DNA of 44,216 bases from SAR86 cluster bacterium (GTDB taxonomy: Bacteria > Pseudomonadota > Gammaproteobacteria > Magnimaribacterales > D2472): positions 1-44,216 of the forward strand of contig JAQWXQ010000065.1 of NCBI GenBank assembly GCA_029254395.1, given 5' to 3'. Below, one piece after another: positions 1-9,023 of this stretch. Below the pieces are notes generated by a model. That model ran no database searches. It was not told the DNA's origin and saw only the letters and a list, made by a program, of their open reading frames with translations. The translations under genes and the position numbers were made by a program. Within the stretch, counting starts at the first letter, position 1, and each line of letters starts with the position of its first letter.

Positions 1-16
1 AGTTGTAATTATGCAT
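1..16 (-). CDS. possible first codons of the gene after sdhD (expected sdhA), cut by the window edge
   Basis: An ATG lies two bases after the sdhD stop and opens a frame (M-H-N-Y-N) that runs off the window edge. In Gammaproteobacteria sdhA follows sdhC-sdhD, and such a tight junction fits the rest of this window. Only five codons are visible, so the identity is inferred from synteny alone. Confidence 0.3.
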
Positions 17-18
17 AT

Positions 19-369
19 TTATAACCAAATAATATAAAAATAAGAGATTGTTAAAATACAACCTAATAAAATAAAAAAGAGTTCATAAGTTTTTCTAATG
101 GTGTTGGCAACTCCCCCCAAACCTTGTGATAGAAAACCTAGTGTTCTTTCAGTCAAGTAATCTGTTCCTACTGTCCATAAACCAATAAATCCATGAATAT
201 TTGCAAGTAATATAAATAGGCTTGTAGATATCTTAAAAAAGATATTGCTGTTAAAAAAAATAAAATTGAATTGATTTGATAGATATAAATATTCTAAGTA
301 AACAATAAAAGCTAAAAAATATAATGCGCTATATCTTTGCATATACCAAAACAGTCTTCCTATATTCAT
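19..369 (-). CDS. sdhD: succinate dehydrogenase membrane anchor subunit SdhD
   Basis: Cytochrome b556 small anchor subunit of complex II; with SdhC it holds heme b and the ubiquinone site in the inner membrane. The protein has three predicted membrane helices. It carries the signature NIHGFIGLWTVGTDYL, which matches the region of E. coli SdhD with the heme-ligand His and the Asp-Tyr pair of the quinone pocket. The ORF track begins at 381. I prefer the ATG at 369, because it forms an ATGA overlap with the sdhC stop and gives the usual short N-terminus (MNIGRLFWYMQR); this leaves 116 residues, normal for the family. No clear Shine-Dalgarno supports either start, so translational coupling to sdhC is likely. 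Confidence 0.9.
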   Translation of the reverse strand: MNIGRLFWYMQRYSALYFLAFIVYLEYLYLSNQFNFIFFNSNIFFKISTSLFILLANIHGFIGLWTVGTDYLTERTLGFLSQGLGGVANTIRKTYELFFILLGCILTISYFYIIWL

Positions 370-746
370 ACGAGAACCCATATGGTTAGCAAAGCATCAA
401 TAATAAACAAAACCAAAGTTACTACTGACGACTTTTGTGATGATGCAAGACTGTGACTGATTATGTGGAAATCCATCAACATATGACGAACTCCAGTAAA
501 AATATGATACTTAAGAACAACAATGAGCATTATGATGATTGATTTAAACAGATAATTATTATGAAAGAATAAAGTAATTGCATTGTATGAATCCTGAGAA
601 TTCGAAAGCTGAAATAAGCCATAAACAGTTACAGGAAGAACTAAAAAAAAGATTATTATACCGCTAACCCTGTGTGTTATTGATAACATGGCGGTCAAAG
701 GAAGTTTTATCTTTAAGAGGTTAATGTTAACTGGTCTTTTATTCAT
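366..746 (-). CDS. sdhC: succinate dehydrogenase cytochrome b556 subunit SdhC
   Basis: Large membrane anchor subunit of succinate:quinone oxidoreductase, acting in the TCA cycle and respiratory chain. The N-terminus RPVNINLLKIKLPLTAMLSITHRVSG is the classic SdhC signature, with the Ser and Arg that line the quinone site. The later KYHIFTGVRHMLMDF contains the heme-ligand His. Three membrane helices are visible and 126 residues is normal. It is the first gene of the sdh cluster, with a candidate promoter just upstream. The sdhAB genes would lie beyond the left window edge. Confidence 0.95.
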   Translation of the reverse strand: MNKRPVNINLLKIKLPLTAMLSITHRVSGIIIFFLVLPVTVYGLFQLSNSQDSYNAITLFFHNNYLFKSIIIMLIVVLKYHIFTGVRHMLMDFHIISHSLASSQKSSVVTLVLFIIDALLTIWVLV

Positions 747-793
747 ATTAAAAAGTAAACAAATGTTGATTTTATGCTGATATTTACGGGATG

Positions 794-823
794 ATTATAC
801 CCTAGAATAGAATAGAAAATAGA
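794..823 (-). promoter_or_regulatory. candidate sigma-70 promoter for sdhCD
   Basis: In the 95-nt gap between der and sdhC the minus strand has a perfect TATAAT (plus positions 794-799), about 48 nt before the sdhC ATG. A recognisable -35 is lacking; upstream is a T/C-rich stretch. Perfect -10 matches also occur by chance in AT-rich DNA, so this is a moderate call based on position. Confidence 0.4.
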
Positions 824-841
824 AGAAAAAAGCTCAAAAAA

Positions 842-2227
842 CTATTTTTTATTTTTCTTAACGTGCTTCATCAACCTTTGTTTCTTTTTGATCTGCCTTT
901 CAGTTAATTTATTCACTTTATTTTCAAAAGGGTTTTTGGATTTTCTAAAAAATATTCTTAACTGAATGCTTTTAAGCTTTAAAGTTTCTCTAAATGAATT
1001 CTCTAGATAGCGTTTATAGTTTTGTGGAATCTTGCTTTCATTGTTTGAATGAATAACAAAAGTTGTTGGATTAATTCCTGCAAAATGAACATACCTAAGT
1101 TTTAATTGTCTGCCTCCCACTGAGGGAGGAGCGCTAGAATTTACAAATGATGCTAATAACTTGTTTAATTCTGAAGTTGTATAAGGTTTTTGTGAGCGCG
1201 TTATAAGTTGGTCAAGGTTTCTAAATAGCCTCTTAAAGCCCCTCCCTTTAATTCCTGAAATTTCTAACTTAATAAAATCAGCAACAAAATTTGATTGTGC
1301 TCTTTTTGAGTTATACATTTCATCTTTATCTTTTCTGCTTAAAAGGTCAATTTTATTAAAAGCAATAAGGATGGGTTTGCCTGTTTCACAAACCATATTA
1401 ATAATTTTTAAGTCTTGATCAACAATACCCTCTGAAGCATCACACAGAAATAAAACAACATCGGATTCTTCAACTGAATGCATTGCTCTAACATATGAGA
1501 AATACTCTACTTTGTGACTTGTTTTATAGCCCTTTCGGATACCAGCAGTATCAATAAAAATATAGTCATTTCCATCAATTTCAAAAGGAATACTGATTGA
1601 ATCAATGGTTGTTCCTGCAATCTCAGAAACAATCAATCTATCTTCATTAATGAATTTATTAATAAAAGTTGATTTGCCTGCATTTGGCCTGCCTATAACA
1701 GCTATCCTCTTCCCTTCTGGATATTCTAACTTTTCCTCAGGTAATTTTCCTTTGAGCAAAGCTCTGAGTTCTTTGATATTCAAGGAATGCTCTGCGCTAA
1801 CCTCAATAAGATCTTTAATTCCTCTTTTTGACAAATCATGAACCAACTGACTATCAGATTTTTTATCTGATTTATTCACTACAGTTATAAATTCTTTATT
1901 TAACTTTCTTAAACCTTCTAAAATATCAAGGTCTTCATTGTTTAAGTCTTGCGACCCATCCAAAACAAAAATGATTAGATTAGATTCCTCAGCAGCTACC
2001 CATGCCTGATCTGCAATATCTTCCTTAAGAATTGATTCATCTTTTGCAATACCTCCAGTATCAATAACAAAGAAGCGGTTTTCACCAAATTCTATATAGC
2101 CATAGTTTCTATCTTTAGTTAGACCTGAATAGTCAGATACTATAGCCTTCCTAGTTCGTGTGAGTTTGTTAAAAAGTGTGGATTTGCCAACATTTGGCCT
2201 GCCTATTATTGCAATTGAGGTAAACAT
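842..2227 (-). CDS. der: ribosome biogenesis GTPase Der (EngA)
   Basis: Essential double-GTPase that acts in late 50S subunit maturation. Two Era-like G domains are in tandem: G1 loops GRPNVGKST (about residues 9-17) and GRPNAGKST (about 180-188), each followed by a DTGG or DTAG G3 and an NKSD or NKID G4. The C-terminal KH-like domain (about 350-440) ends in a Lys-rich tail (KKKQRLMKHVKKNKK). The 461 residues match the family. It follows bamB by 12 nt and ends the hisS-yfgM-bamB-der run, the same order as in E. coli. Confidence 0.97.
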   Translation of the reverse strand: MFTSIAIIGRPNVGKSTLFNKLTRTRKAIVSDYSGLTKDRNYGYIEFGENRFFVIDTGGIAKDESILKEDIADQAWVAAEESNLIIFVLDGSQDLNNEDLDILEGLRKLNKEFITVVNKSDKKSDSQLVHDLSKRGIKDLIEVSAEHSLNIKELRALLKGKLPEEKLEYPEGKRIAVIGRPNAGKSTFINKFINEDRLIVSEIAGTTIDSISIPFEIDGNDYIFIDTAGIRKGYKTSHKVEYFSYVRAMHSVEESDVVLFLCDASEGIVDQDLKIINMVCETGKPILIAFNKIDLLSRKDKDEMYNSKRAQSNFVADFIKLEISGIKGRGFKRLFRNLDQLITRSQKPYTTSELNKLLASFVNSSAPPSVGGRQLKLRYVHFAGINPTTFVIHSNNESKIPQNYKRYLENSFRETLKLKSIQLRIFFRKSKNPFENKVNKLTERQIKKKQRLMKHVKKNKK

Positions 2228-2239
2228 GTTTCACCGATT

Positions 2240-3388
2240 TTATATTGATAATGAAAATAGGTTAAAACTTTCATCTACAACATAAATTGCATTCCCCCTC
2301 GATGATAAGGATTTAATAGGTTGCTTAGATATTTTTTTTCTTCCAACTGTTTTGCCATTTATTGGATTTACTATGTGCACATACCCCTCATAGTCACCAA
2401 AAAGAAGATTACCTTTAAAGGAGATTGGGTTGCTTAAAGAGCGATTAAGGTACTCATCAGAATTCCATGATTCTTCTAAAGTTTTATTGGAGTATGTAAT
2501 GATTTTTGAATTTTCTTCAACAACTATCACCAATCCTTTTGTGATTACCGGTGAATAGAAAGAAGATGCCTCTGATTTCCAGATTGATCTTTTTTGAGAT
2601 TGGTCAAATATACTAAGATTGCCTTGGTAATTTACAGCATATATGAGTGAGCCTGCAATGACAGGGTTTGAATCTGCATCAACAAGATTGTCTAGTTCTG
2701 ATGTTCCTGATACATAAGAAATAGCACCATCCCAAAGAGGAAAACCAGTGGCAAGCTGAAAAACAACCAATCTACCATTATCAAATGTTGCTATAACCTT
2801 ATCGTCATCTATAACTGGACTACTGCTTCCACGGACTGTTAAAAGTGGTAGTTGCGATCTGTAAGACCAAACTATTTCTCCGTTATTTTTATCAAGAGCG
2901 ATCAACTCGCCAGCACTTGTTTTTACTATCACAACAGATGCATCAATTGCTGCTTGGGATAGAACACCTGCTTTTACATTTTTAGACCATAATTTAGAAC
3001 CATCAATTTGGTCATAAGATATAACGTTTCCCAATTTATCTGAAACCACAACGGCCCCGAAACCTGATGCAGTACCTGAAGAGAGCTCAGAACCCTTTAT
3101 TGTCCACAAAAGATTACCTGTGCTAGCTTCATAAGAATTGACATTGCCAAGCTCATCGGAAAAAAATAACTTATCAGCTGAAAAACTAGGTATAAAATTA
3201 CCTAAATCATTATTACCAGCAAGTTTAATTTTCCAATTCTCTAAAATATTTTCACTATTTTTAACATCGATCAGTGACATTGGTTCATCTAAATCAACTT
3301 CAGAGCTTTCCCAGAATTTCATAGAAGAAATAGAGGAGCAAGATGTTAATAGAAAAAAGAAAAGTAGATAGCAATATTTTAATTTCAT
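2240..3388 (-). CDS. bamB: outer membrane assembly lipoprotein BamB
   Basis: Lipoprotein subunit of the BAM complex that inserts beta-barrel proteins into the outer membrane. A lipoprotein signal peptide ends in LLTSC, giving acylated Cys17. The rest is a PQQ-like beta-propeller with repeated blades such as GNVNSYEASTGNLLWT, GNVISYDQIDGSKLWS and GELIALDKNNGEIVWSY. Its 382 residues are normal. The yfgM stop abuts its ATG directly (TAAATG), so the two are co-translated. bamC and bepA, both linked to the BAM machinery, are also in this window. Confidence 0.95.
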   Translation of the reverse strand: MKLKYCYLLFFFLLTSCSSISSMKFWESSEVDLDEPMSLIDVKNSENILENWKIKLAGNNDLGNFIPSFSADKLFFSDELGNVNSYEASTGNLLWTIKGSELSSGTASGFGAVVVSDKLGNVISYDQIDGSKLWSKNVKAGVLSQAAIDASVVIVKTSAGELIALDKNNGEIVWSYRSQLPLLTVRGSSSPVIDDDKVIATFDNGRLVVFQLATGFPLWDGAISYVSGTSELDNLVDADSNPVIAGSLIYAVNYQGNLSIFDQSQKRSIWKSEASSFYSPVITKGLVIVVEENSKIITYSNKTLEESWNSDEYLNRSLSNPISFKGNLLFGDYEGYVHIVNPINGKTVGRKKISKQPIKSLSSRGNAIYVVDESFNLFSLSI

Positions 3389-4030
3389 TTACTGCTCTAA
3401 ACTAATATTTGCTATTTTCATTGAGACAATTGATTTTGCTTGCTGATCGTCATACTTATTTTTAGCAAATTCGTATTGCTCTAGACTTCTAGATTTATCA
3501 TTTTTTGCGGCAAAAATATCTCCAATTAATTCATGTATATAAGCATTTGTTGATTCTTCAGAATAGCTGGATAATTCTAATAATGCTTCGTCAAATTGTT
3601 CTAAGTGTATATGTATTCTTGAGATGCTAACCCGAGAAATCTTATTAAAGAATTTATTACCATTAAATCCATCTGTTAAATCTTTAAGATTAGAAAAGAC
3701 TTCTATACTTTCTTCATAACTTCCATTTTCAGCAAGTTCAGCCCCTTTACCTAACATTGCCATCATTGAGTAACCTGAATTAGGGTAATTATTTACCAAG
3801 TTCAAATAAAGGCTTTCAACATCGCTATTTTCAGACGCGGAAGAAATTAACCACTGATTATAGATCCCTGCAGCTTTTTCATTGGAGAGTTTATTTGTAT
3901 AAACGTTGCCAGCAAAGATAGCTGAGACCAAAATTGCAGCAGAAATAATAATTAAAATTAATTTCTTATTACTATTGAAAAAATTTTGAGCTGAAGATGT
4001 TCCAGCCTCATTGTCAAAAATTCTGTTCAT
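3389..4030 (-). CDS. yfgM: YfgM-like membrane-anchored TPR protein
   Basis: YfgM in E. coli associates with the SecYEG translocon and the chaperone PpiD at the periplasmic face. This 213-residue protein has a short cytoplasmic N-terminus, one membrane helix at about residues 24-41 (LILIIISAAILVSAIFAGNVY), and a periplasmic part made of TPR-like helices (for example SGYSMMAMLGKGAELAENGSYEESIEVF). Identity rests on this architecture and on its place between hisS and bamB, where yfgM sits in most gammaproteobacteria. Sequence conservation in the family is low. Confidence 0.85.
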   Translation of the reverse strand: MNRIFDNEAGTSSAQNFFNSNKKLILIIISAAILVSAIFAGNVYTNKLSNEKAAGIYNQWLISSASENSDVESLYLNLVNNYPNSGYSMMAMLGKGAELAENGSYEESIEVFSNLKDLTDGFNGNKFFNKISRVSISRIHIHLEQFDEALLELSSYSEESTNAYIHELIGDIFAAKNDKSRSLEQYEFAKNKYDDQQAKSIVSMKIANISLEQ

Positions 4031-4042
4031 TTTTCTTCCTGT

Positions 4043-5305
4043 TTATAGTGACTTGTAAAAAGATAAGACTTCTTCATGTGAGACAGTCTCCTGACTTCTT
4101 AGTTCATCATCCAAATATTTAATTAAAATACTACCGCTCTCCAACTCACCATCACCAATAATAATTGCATGGCTAGCACCTATTTTGTTGGCTCTTCTTA
4201 ATTTTGATTTAAGACTGCCGCTAGATAAGTTAACATCTAGTGTGACGCTTTTATTTAGCGTTCTGAGTTGGTGTGCTATTTTAAATGCTTTTGGCTCTAA
4301 ATTGCTAGTTATAGTTATGAAAGATACAGTCTTCGTCTTATTTAAATCAATATTTGCTATATCTGCCAGCCTCTCAATACCAATTGCCAAGCCAATGGCG
4401 GGCAAATTTTTACCACCTAATTTTTCGGATAAGATATCATAGCGACCACCACCTAAAAATGAATCTTGAGCGCCTAAATTGGAAGAAGATGCCTCAAAGA
4501 CAAAACCGGAATAGTAATCAAGACCTCTTACTAAGGAGTAATCTATCTCGATATTGTTAAACTCAGAAAAAGTTTCTTTGATGTTATTTAAAAGCTGAAT
4601 ATTCTCTAATGGTAAATACTTTTTTAGCACAGGTCCATTTTTTAATATTTCTTGTGTTCTTTCATTTTTAGAATCTAGGACTTTTAATGGGTTTTTTTGC
4701 AGCCTTTCCCGCTCAGTTTCACTAAGTTCTTCTAAATAGGGCGTAAGATATGAAACAAGATCTTCACAGTATTTCTTTTTTGTGTCTGGATCACCCAAAT
4801 GATTAATTTTAATTTTTGCATCTTTAACATCAAGGTCTTTAATAATATTACAAATAAGAGATATCAATTCAAATTCTGAGCTTCCCTCTTCATAACCAAG
4901 GATCTCAACACCTGCTTGATTAAATTGTCTAAACCTACCTTTTTGTGGTCTTTCGTATCTCCACATAGGTCCTATGTACCAAAATTTATTAGTTAAGGTG
5001 TCTTGTTTCTTTTCTATCATTGATCTGATGACACCTGCAGTCCCCTCAGGCCGGAGGCTAATGCTTTTATCATTTCTATCAAAAAAGCTATATATTTCTT
5101 TGTTTACTATATCAGAGACATCTCCAGCAGATCTTTTAAACAAATCTGTCTCCTCTAAAGCTGGGGTACGTATTTCAGAAAAATTAAATGAGCTGAATGA
5201 TAATTTTAATAACTCTTCAACTTTAAAGATTTTTTCTGCTGATTGATGTTTGTCTGAATTTTTAAATAAATCTAACATGCCGCTTAAGGATTGAATTTTT
5301 TTCAT
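4043..5305 (-). CDS. hisS: histidyl-tRNA synthetase
   Basis: Class II synthetase that charges tRNA-His. Visible motifs are motif 2 (WRYERPQKGRFRQFNQ), the HisRS-specific VRGLDYYSGFVFE and SFLGGGRYD, and motif 3 (LAIGIERL), followed by an anticodon-binding domain (about 330-420). The ORF track starts at 5329, which would overlap ispG and add eight odd residues. I choose the ATG at 5305: an AGGAG Shine-Dalgarno lies 5 nt before it, straddling the gap after the ispG stop. That gives 420 residues (MKKIQSLSGMLDLF), the usual N-terminus. Confidence 0.96.
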   Translation of the reverse strand: MKKIQSLSGMLDLFKNSDKHQSAEKIFKVEELLKLSFSSFNFSEIRTPALEETDLFKRSAGDVSDIVNKEIYSFFDRNDKSISLRPEGTAGVIRSMIEKKQDTLTNKFWYIGPMWRYERPQKGRFRQFNQAGVEILGYEEGSSEFELISLICNIIKDLDVKDAKIKINHLGDPDTKKKYCEDLVSYLTPYLEELSETERERLQKNPLKVLDSKNERTQEILKNGPVLKKYLPLENIQLLNNIKETFSEFNNIEIDYSLVRGLDYYSGFVFEASSSNLGAQDSFLGGGRYDILSEKLGGKNLPAIGLAIGIERLADIANIDLNKTKTVSFITITSNLEPKAFKIAHQLRTLNKSVTLDVNLSSGSLKSKLRRANKIGASHAIIIGDGELESGSILIKYLDDELRSQETVSHEEVLSFYKSL

Positions 5306-5306
5306 A

Positions 5307-6401
5307 TTAACTCCTTGCAATAATCTCAATATTTGATTTAGCTATTTTTTCTCTTACCTTTGACTCTAATTCATCAACTAAATTTTCGCTGCTAATTTTT
5401 TTATCAGGCTGCCCATCTACATACATAAGATTTTTTGGGCTTGCCCCAGTTAAGCCAATATCTGCTGCTTTGCTTTCTCCGGGCCCGTTAACATAACAGC
5501 CTATTACAGCAACTTCTATATCTTCTGTTATATCCTCAAAACGAGATTCGAGCTCATTAACAACCTCGATCACGTTAAAGTTTTGTCTAGAGCAGCTTGG
5601 ACAAGCAACAATTTTTACACCCCTGCTTCTTAAATTTAAACTCTTTAATATATCCCACCCAATTTTTATTTCATCAATAGGATCTGAAGCCAAAGAAATT
5701 CTTATGGTATCGCCGATCCCCTCGGACAGCAACATGCCAACGCCTATTGAAGATTTAACTGTGCCAGCCCTATAAGAACCAGCCTCAGTAATACCAAGAT
5801 GGAGTGGTTGAGCTATTTTTGTAGAGATATCTCTGTAAGCCTCTACTGTCATTTCGATATTCGAAGCCTTTAAGCTCATTTTGTAATTTGTAAAATTGTG
5901 CCTATCTAATATATCTACGTGTCGTAAAGCTGATTCTACTAGCGCACTTGAATTTGGTTCACCATATTTAACCTGTAAATCTTTTTCAAGAGAGCCTGCA
6001 TTAACTCCTACCCTAATTGGAACATTGTTATCTTTGGCAGCACTTATTACCTCTCTTATTCTCTGCTCTTTGCCAATATTGCCAGGATTAATCCTGAGAC
6101 AATCTGCAGTACTAGCTACTTCAAGTGCAATTTTATAATCAAAATGTATATCGGCAACAAGTGGTATTTCCACTTCTTTCTTTATTTTTTTAAATGCATT
6201 TGCTGCATCAAATGTTGGTACTGAAACACGAACTATATCTGCTCCTGCGAGTTGAAGGTCATTAATTTGCCCGATAGTTGCCTCAACATTGCATGTATCA
6301 GTATTAGTCATTGATTGAATAGATATGGGGTTATTACCGCCAACTTTAACATCACCAACGCTTATAACTTTTGTTTTTTTTCTTGTTATCCAATCAGTCA
6401 T
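5307..6401 (-). CDS. ispG: 4-hydroxy-3-methylbut-2-enyl diphosphate synthase IspG (GcpE)
   Basis: Fe-S enzyme of the MEP isoprenoid pathway that reduces MEcPP to HMBPP. An N-terminal TIM barrel (about 1-245) begins with [23 protein letters not shown]. The C-terminal Fe-S domain has the cluster ligands CPSC and [11 protein letters not shown] (third Cys plus Glu). At 364 residues it is the short bacterial form. Its start overlaps the rodZ end by 8 nt, so it is likely translationally coupled. It is a client of the isc system encoded about 5 kb away in the same direction; ispD and ispF of the same pathway are a fused gene elsewhere in the window. Confidence 0.97.
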   Translation of the reverse strand: MTDWITRKKTKVISVGDVKVGGNNPISIQSMTNTDTCNVEATIGQINDLQLAGADIVRVSVPTFDAANAFKKIKKEVEIPLVADIHFDYKIALEVASTADCLRINPGNIGKEQRIREVISAAKDNNVPIRVGVNAGSLEKDLQVKYGEPNSSALVESALRHVDILDRHNFTNYKMSLKASNIEMTVEAYRDISTKIAQPLHLGITEAGSYRAGTVKSSIGVGMLLSEGIGDTIRISLASDPIDEIKIGWDILKSLNLRSRGVKIVACPSCSRQNFNVIEVVNELESRFEDITEDIEVAVIGCYVNGPGESKAADIGLTGASPKNLMYVDGQPDKKISSENLVDELESKVREKIAKSNIEIIARS

Positions 6402-7272
6402 TTAAATAAAATATAGTATTTACATTAAGCCTATCAGCACCGGTGATAAAATCAATATCAAGGCCTTGATAAGTTCCTTTAATAGCATAGACATTTCCAA
6501 CTTTTAAACTGAATGGATATGCTACTGATAACGATAAAGAGTCCCCTTTAGAATAAAGCTCTGATACAAGAATATTACTTCCTGCCTGTATTTCAACCCA
6601 GCACTCATTATCAAAAAATAAGAGTAATTCATTATTAATATTAATATCATTAAGAATTTTCTGTGCGGTCTTTTCGATTGGCAAATTTAAGGCAGGAACT
6701 GTAAGGTTATTTTTAGTTGCACTTGGAATAATTTTTGGTAACTCCACAATATTTTTTTTAGTTATTTTATTTGCCAAGCTACTATTTTGGTTATCGTAAC
6801 TATTATTGTCATCGGCTGAGAATGTATCAGGAATTAATACCTGAATATTCTCACTTACTGATAAATTAGGCTCTAATACTTTGATATCTTTGCTTGTTGA
6901 TTTGGGAAGCATGCCTATAATAACTATTAAACTTAAAACTAAGCCAGCTAACCCAATTAAAATTTTTACAAAAGGGTTATTAATTGATTTGTATGATTTG
7001 TTTATTATTTCGTCTTTTCTATTTTGAACTGCATAAACAGCAGGGAATTCTGGTTTTATATCTAAAATATTTGAGTATTTACGAAAATAAGCTCTAGCAA
7101 AACCTTCGCTTGGAAAGCCTGAGTAACTCCCGCTCTCAATACTTCTTAAATATTTGATATTAATCATATATTTATTTGATACTTCGCTTATTGTTAATCC
7201 AAGCTCCTTTCTTCTTGCTTTGAAAATGATTCCAGTTTTTGCAGAGTTAGCAGACTTAAGATCTTCATTCAT
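6394..7272 (-). CDS. rodZ: cytoskeletal protein RodZ
   Basis: Membrane-spanning partner of MreB that helps set rod shape. The N-terminal Cro/C1-type helix-turn-helix (about 12-62, [29 protein letters not shown]) is the MreB-binding domain. One membrane helix follows at about 102-123 ([19 protein letters not shown]), then a linker rich in Asn/Ser, and a C-terminal DUF4115 beta domain (about 215-290, containing [11 protein letters not shown]). Start and stop overlap neighbouring genes (TAATG with rlmN, 8 nt with ispG). The pilF gene, found between rlmN and rodZ in many gammaproteobacteria, is absent. Confidence 0.93.
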   Translation of the reverse strand: MNEDLKSANSAKTGIIFKARRKELGLTISEVSNKYMINIKYLRSIESGSYSGFPSEGFARAYFRKYSNILDIKPEFPAVYAVQNRKDEIINKSYKSINNPFVKILIGLAGLVLSLIVIIGMLPKSTSKDIKVLEPNLSVSENIQVLIPDTFSADDNNSYDNQNSSLANKITKKNIVELPKIIPSATKNNLTVPALNLPIEKTAQKILNDININNELLLFFDNECWVEIQAGSNILVSELYSKGDSLSLSVAYPFSLKVGNVYAIKGTYQGLDIDFITGADRLNVNTIFYLND

Positions 7273-8351
7273 TAGATCTGTCTTGCGTTTATAAGGTTTT
7301 TACCTTTGATTGATTTTTTTAATTTGCCAACTAATTGCCCACAAGCTCCATCAACCGCATCACCTCTTGTAACTCTGAGTGTTGTAATAAAGCCTTTTTT
7401 TACGAGGATATCTTTAAAATTTTGAATATTAAGTTTATTTGATCTTTTGTAATCTGACCCATCAAATGGATTAAATGGTATTAAATTAATCTTGCATGAC
7501 AAACCTGATAAGAGTTTACATAACTCATATGCCAGATCTTTGGAGTCATTTACTCCATCTATAAGAATATACTCTATTGTAATGTTTCGTTTACCATCAT
7601 AAAAAGAAATAAAATCTTTGCAGGATTTAATCAATTTTTCAATTGGGTATTTTTTATTAATTGGGACAATTTCATCTCTTAGTTTATTGTTTGGAGCGTG
7701 CAAAGAGATTGCTAAAGAAATGTCCACATTATTGGCAATACTATCGATTTGAGGAACTATTCCAGATGTACTAATTGTGATTCTTTTTCTTGAAAGCCCA
7801 TAACCCATTTGATCCTTCATAATCTTTGCTGATTCTATAACGGGATTAAAGTTTAAAAGGGGCTCTCCCATACCCATAAAAACAACATTTGTTATAGGTA
7901 TATTTTCACTTTCGCCAAAATTTGCCAGCCATAACTGACCAATAATTTCATCAGAAGTTAAATTTTTTTCAAAACCCTGCGCTCCAGTAGCACAAAAAGT
8001 GCACTGCAAGGCGCACCCAGCTTGAGATGATATGCAAAGGGTGGCTCTTTTCTTTTCCGGTATTCTTACCATCTCTATCATTGTTCCAGAATCAAGCTTA
8101 ATTAGGTATTTCTTTGTTCCCTCTGGTGACAGGAATGACTCCTCGATTATTGGAGGCTTTATGAACGCTACTTCTTTTAATTTAGCCCTAAGGGGCTTAT
8201 TAAAATCCGTCATCTCATCAAAATCAATAATGCCTTTTTGATGTATCCACTTTGATAGCTGCTTGGCTCGAAAAGATGGTTCTTCTAGAGACTTAAAAAA
8301 AACCTCAAGCGATTCTAAAGAGTAACCAAGGAGATTCTTTTTTTCTATCAA
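7272..8351 (-). CDS. rlmN: dual-specificity 23S rRNA/tRNA adenine C2-methyltransferase RlmN
   Basis: Radical-SAM enzyme that methylates A2503 of 23S rRNA and A37 of some tRNAs. The CxxxCxxC motif is C113-ALQ-C117-TF-C120; a SAM-binding FMGMGEPLLNF segment follows, and a late Cys lies in GDAVDGACGQL (the mechanistic Cys region). The start codon is TTG at 8351: no ATG occurs before residue 47, and the protein from TTG (IEKKNLLGYSLESL) matches the conserved family N-terminus. It starts 3 nt after the in-frame end of ndk, suggesting coupling. 359 residues is normal. Confidence 0.95.
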   Translation of the reverse strand: MIEKKNLLGYSLESLEVFFKSLEEPSFRAKQLSKWIHQKGIIDFDEMTDFNKPLRAKLKEVAFIKPPIIEESFLSPEGTKKYLIKLDSGTMIEMVRIPEKKRATLCISSQAGCALQCTFCATGAQGFEKNLTSDEIIGQLWLANFGESENIPITNVVFMGMGEPLLNFNPVIESAKIMKDQMGYGLSRKRITISTSGIVPQIDSIANNVDISLAISLHAPNNKLRDEIVPINKKYPIEKLIKSCKDFISFYDGKRNITIEYILIDGVNDSKDLAYELCKLLSGLSCKINLIPFNPFDGSDYKRSNKLNIQNFKDILVKKGFITTLRVTRGDAVDGACGQLVGKLKKSIKGKNLINARQI

Positions 8352-8354
8352 AAT

Positions 8355-8778
8355 TTATAATGACATTATTTCTTCTTTATTGAAAAAATAGTCTATCTCC
8401 CTTGCTGCACTCTCAAGTGAATCTGAGCCATGAACAGCATTTGCATCAATGCTGTGGGCAAAATCAGCTCTTATTGTTCCAGGCGCTGCTTCTTGGGGAT
8501 TGGTGCTTCCCATTAATTCTCTATTTTTAAGAACTGCATTCTCCTTCTAGGACTTGAACAAAGACAGGACCTGAAGTCATAAATTTCTTAAGATCTTCAA
8601 AAAAAGGCCTTCCTTCATGCTCAGCATAAAATCCAGAAGCTAATTCATCATCGAGCTGCATTAATTTTGCAGCAACTACTTTAAGGTTATTATCTTCAAA
8701 TCTAGATATTATTTTTCCTATTACATTTTTTGAAACTGCATCTGGTTTAATTATTGATAGTGTTCTTTCTTTTGACAT
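8355..8778 (-). pseudogene. ndk: nucleoside diphosphate kinase with a frameshift
   Basis: Ndk balances NTP pools by phosphate transfer through a His. The first 80 residues are normal ([18 protein letters not shown] ... VFVQVLEGE), then the frame hits a stop after C-S-S. Reading on in another frame from about position 8541 restores the whole C-terminus: [41 protein letters not shown] and onward to a stop at 8355. The catalytic His (VHGSDS) lies after the break. The join lacks two bases in GGAGAATGC, where GGAGAAAATGC or GGAGAGAATGC would give the conserved EGENAV; repaired length is 141 residues. The tail looks intact, so a sequence error or very recent mutation is more likely than an old pseudogene. 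A Shine-Dalgarno (AAGGAT) and a TATAAT precede the ATG. Confidence 0.93.
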
Positions 8779-8819
8779 TTTGTATCCTTAGGTTAAAAAT
8801 TTTGAGTATTATATGAGAG

Positions 8820-9023
8820 TTATTCAAATTCTTCTATCCATAACATCTGAATTGCTTCTAATATTTTTTCGTTTGATTTTTTAGGGTCGCCTACAAAGCC
8901 AGTAAGGTTACATACCTTGCTATGTAAATCTGGAAATGAAATCCATTGAGGATCAATATCAGGGTATTCATCAGATAGCAAAATAGAGATTTCGTGGACG
9001 TCAGACCATTCTAACTTTTCCAT
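8820..9023 (-). CDS. iscX: Fe-S cluster assembly protein IscX
   Basis: Small acidic protein that binds IscS and tunes cluster assembly, possibly as an iron-dependent regulator. The 67 residues match the family length and features (WSDVHEISILLSDEYPDIDP and a C-terminal LEAIQMLWIEEFE). Its ATG abuts the fdx stop with no spacer, as expected for the last gene of an isc operon. Confidence 0.94.
   Translation of the reverse strand: MEKLEWSDVHEISILLSDEYPDIDPQWISFPDLHSKVCNLTGFVGDPKKSNEKILEAIQMLWIEEFE

Noticed and set aside
1605-1841. Plus-strand ORFs inside der, bamB, hisS, ispG, iscS and other minus-strand genes (ORF-track entries of about 60-120 residues)
   Set aside because: They lie wholly within well-conserved genes on the other strand, have no family-like motifs, and are the shadows expected from the opposite frame.
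8530-8550. Programmed frameshifting in ndk
   Set aside because: No slippery heptamer, stop-codon context or stimulatory structure like known cases is seen; a -2 shift would be needed for the exact conserved sequence. An indel is simpler.
8527-8778. ndk as a genuine short 83-residue protein
   Set aside because: The track ORF lacks the catalytic His, and the remaining Ndk sequence continues intact in another frame up to rlmN.
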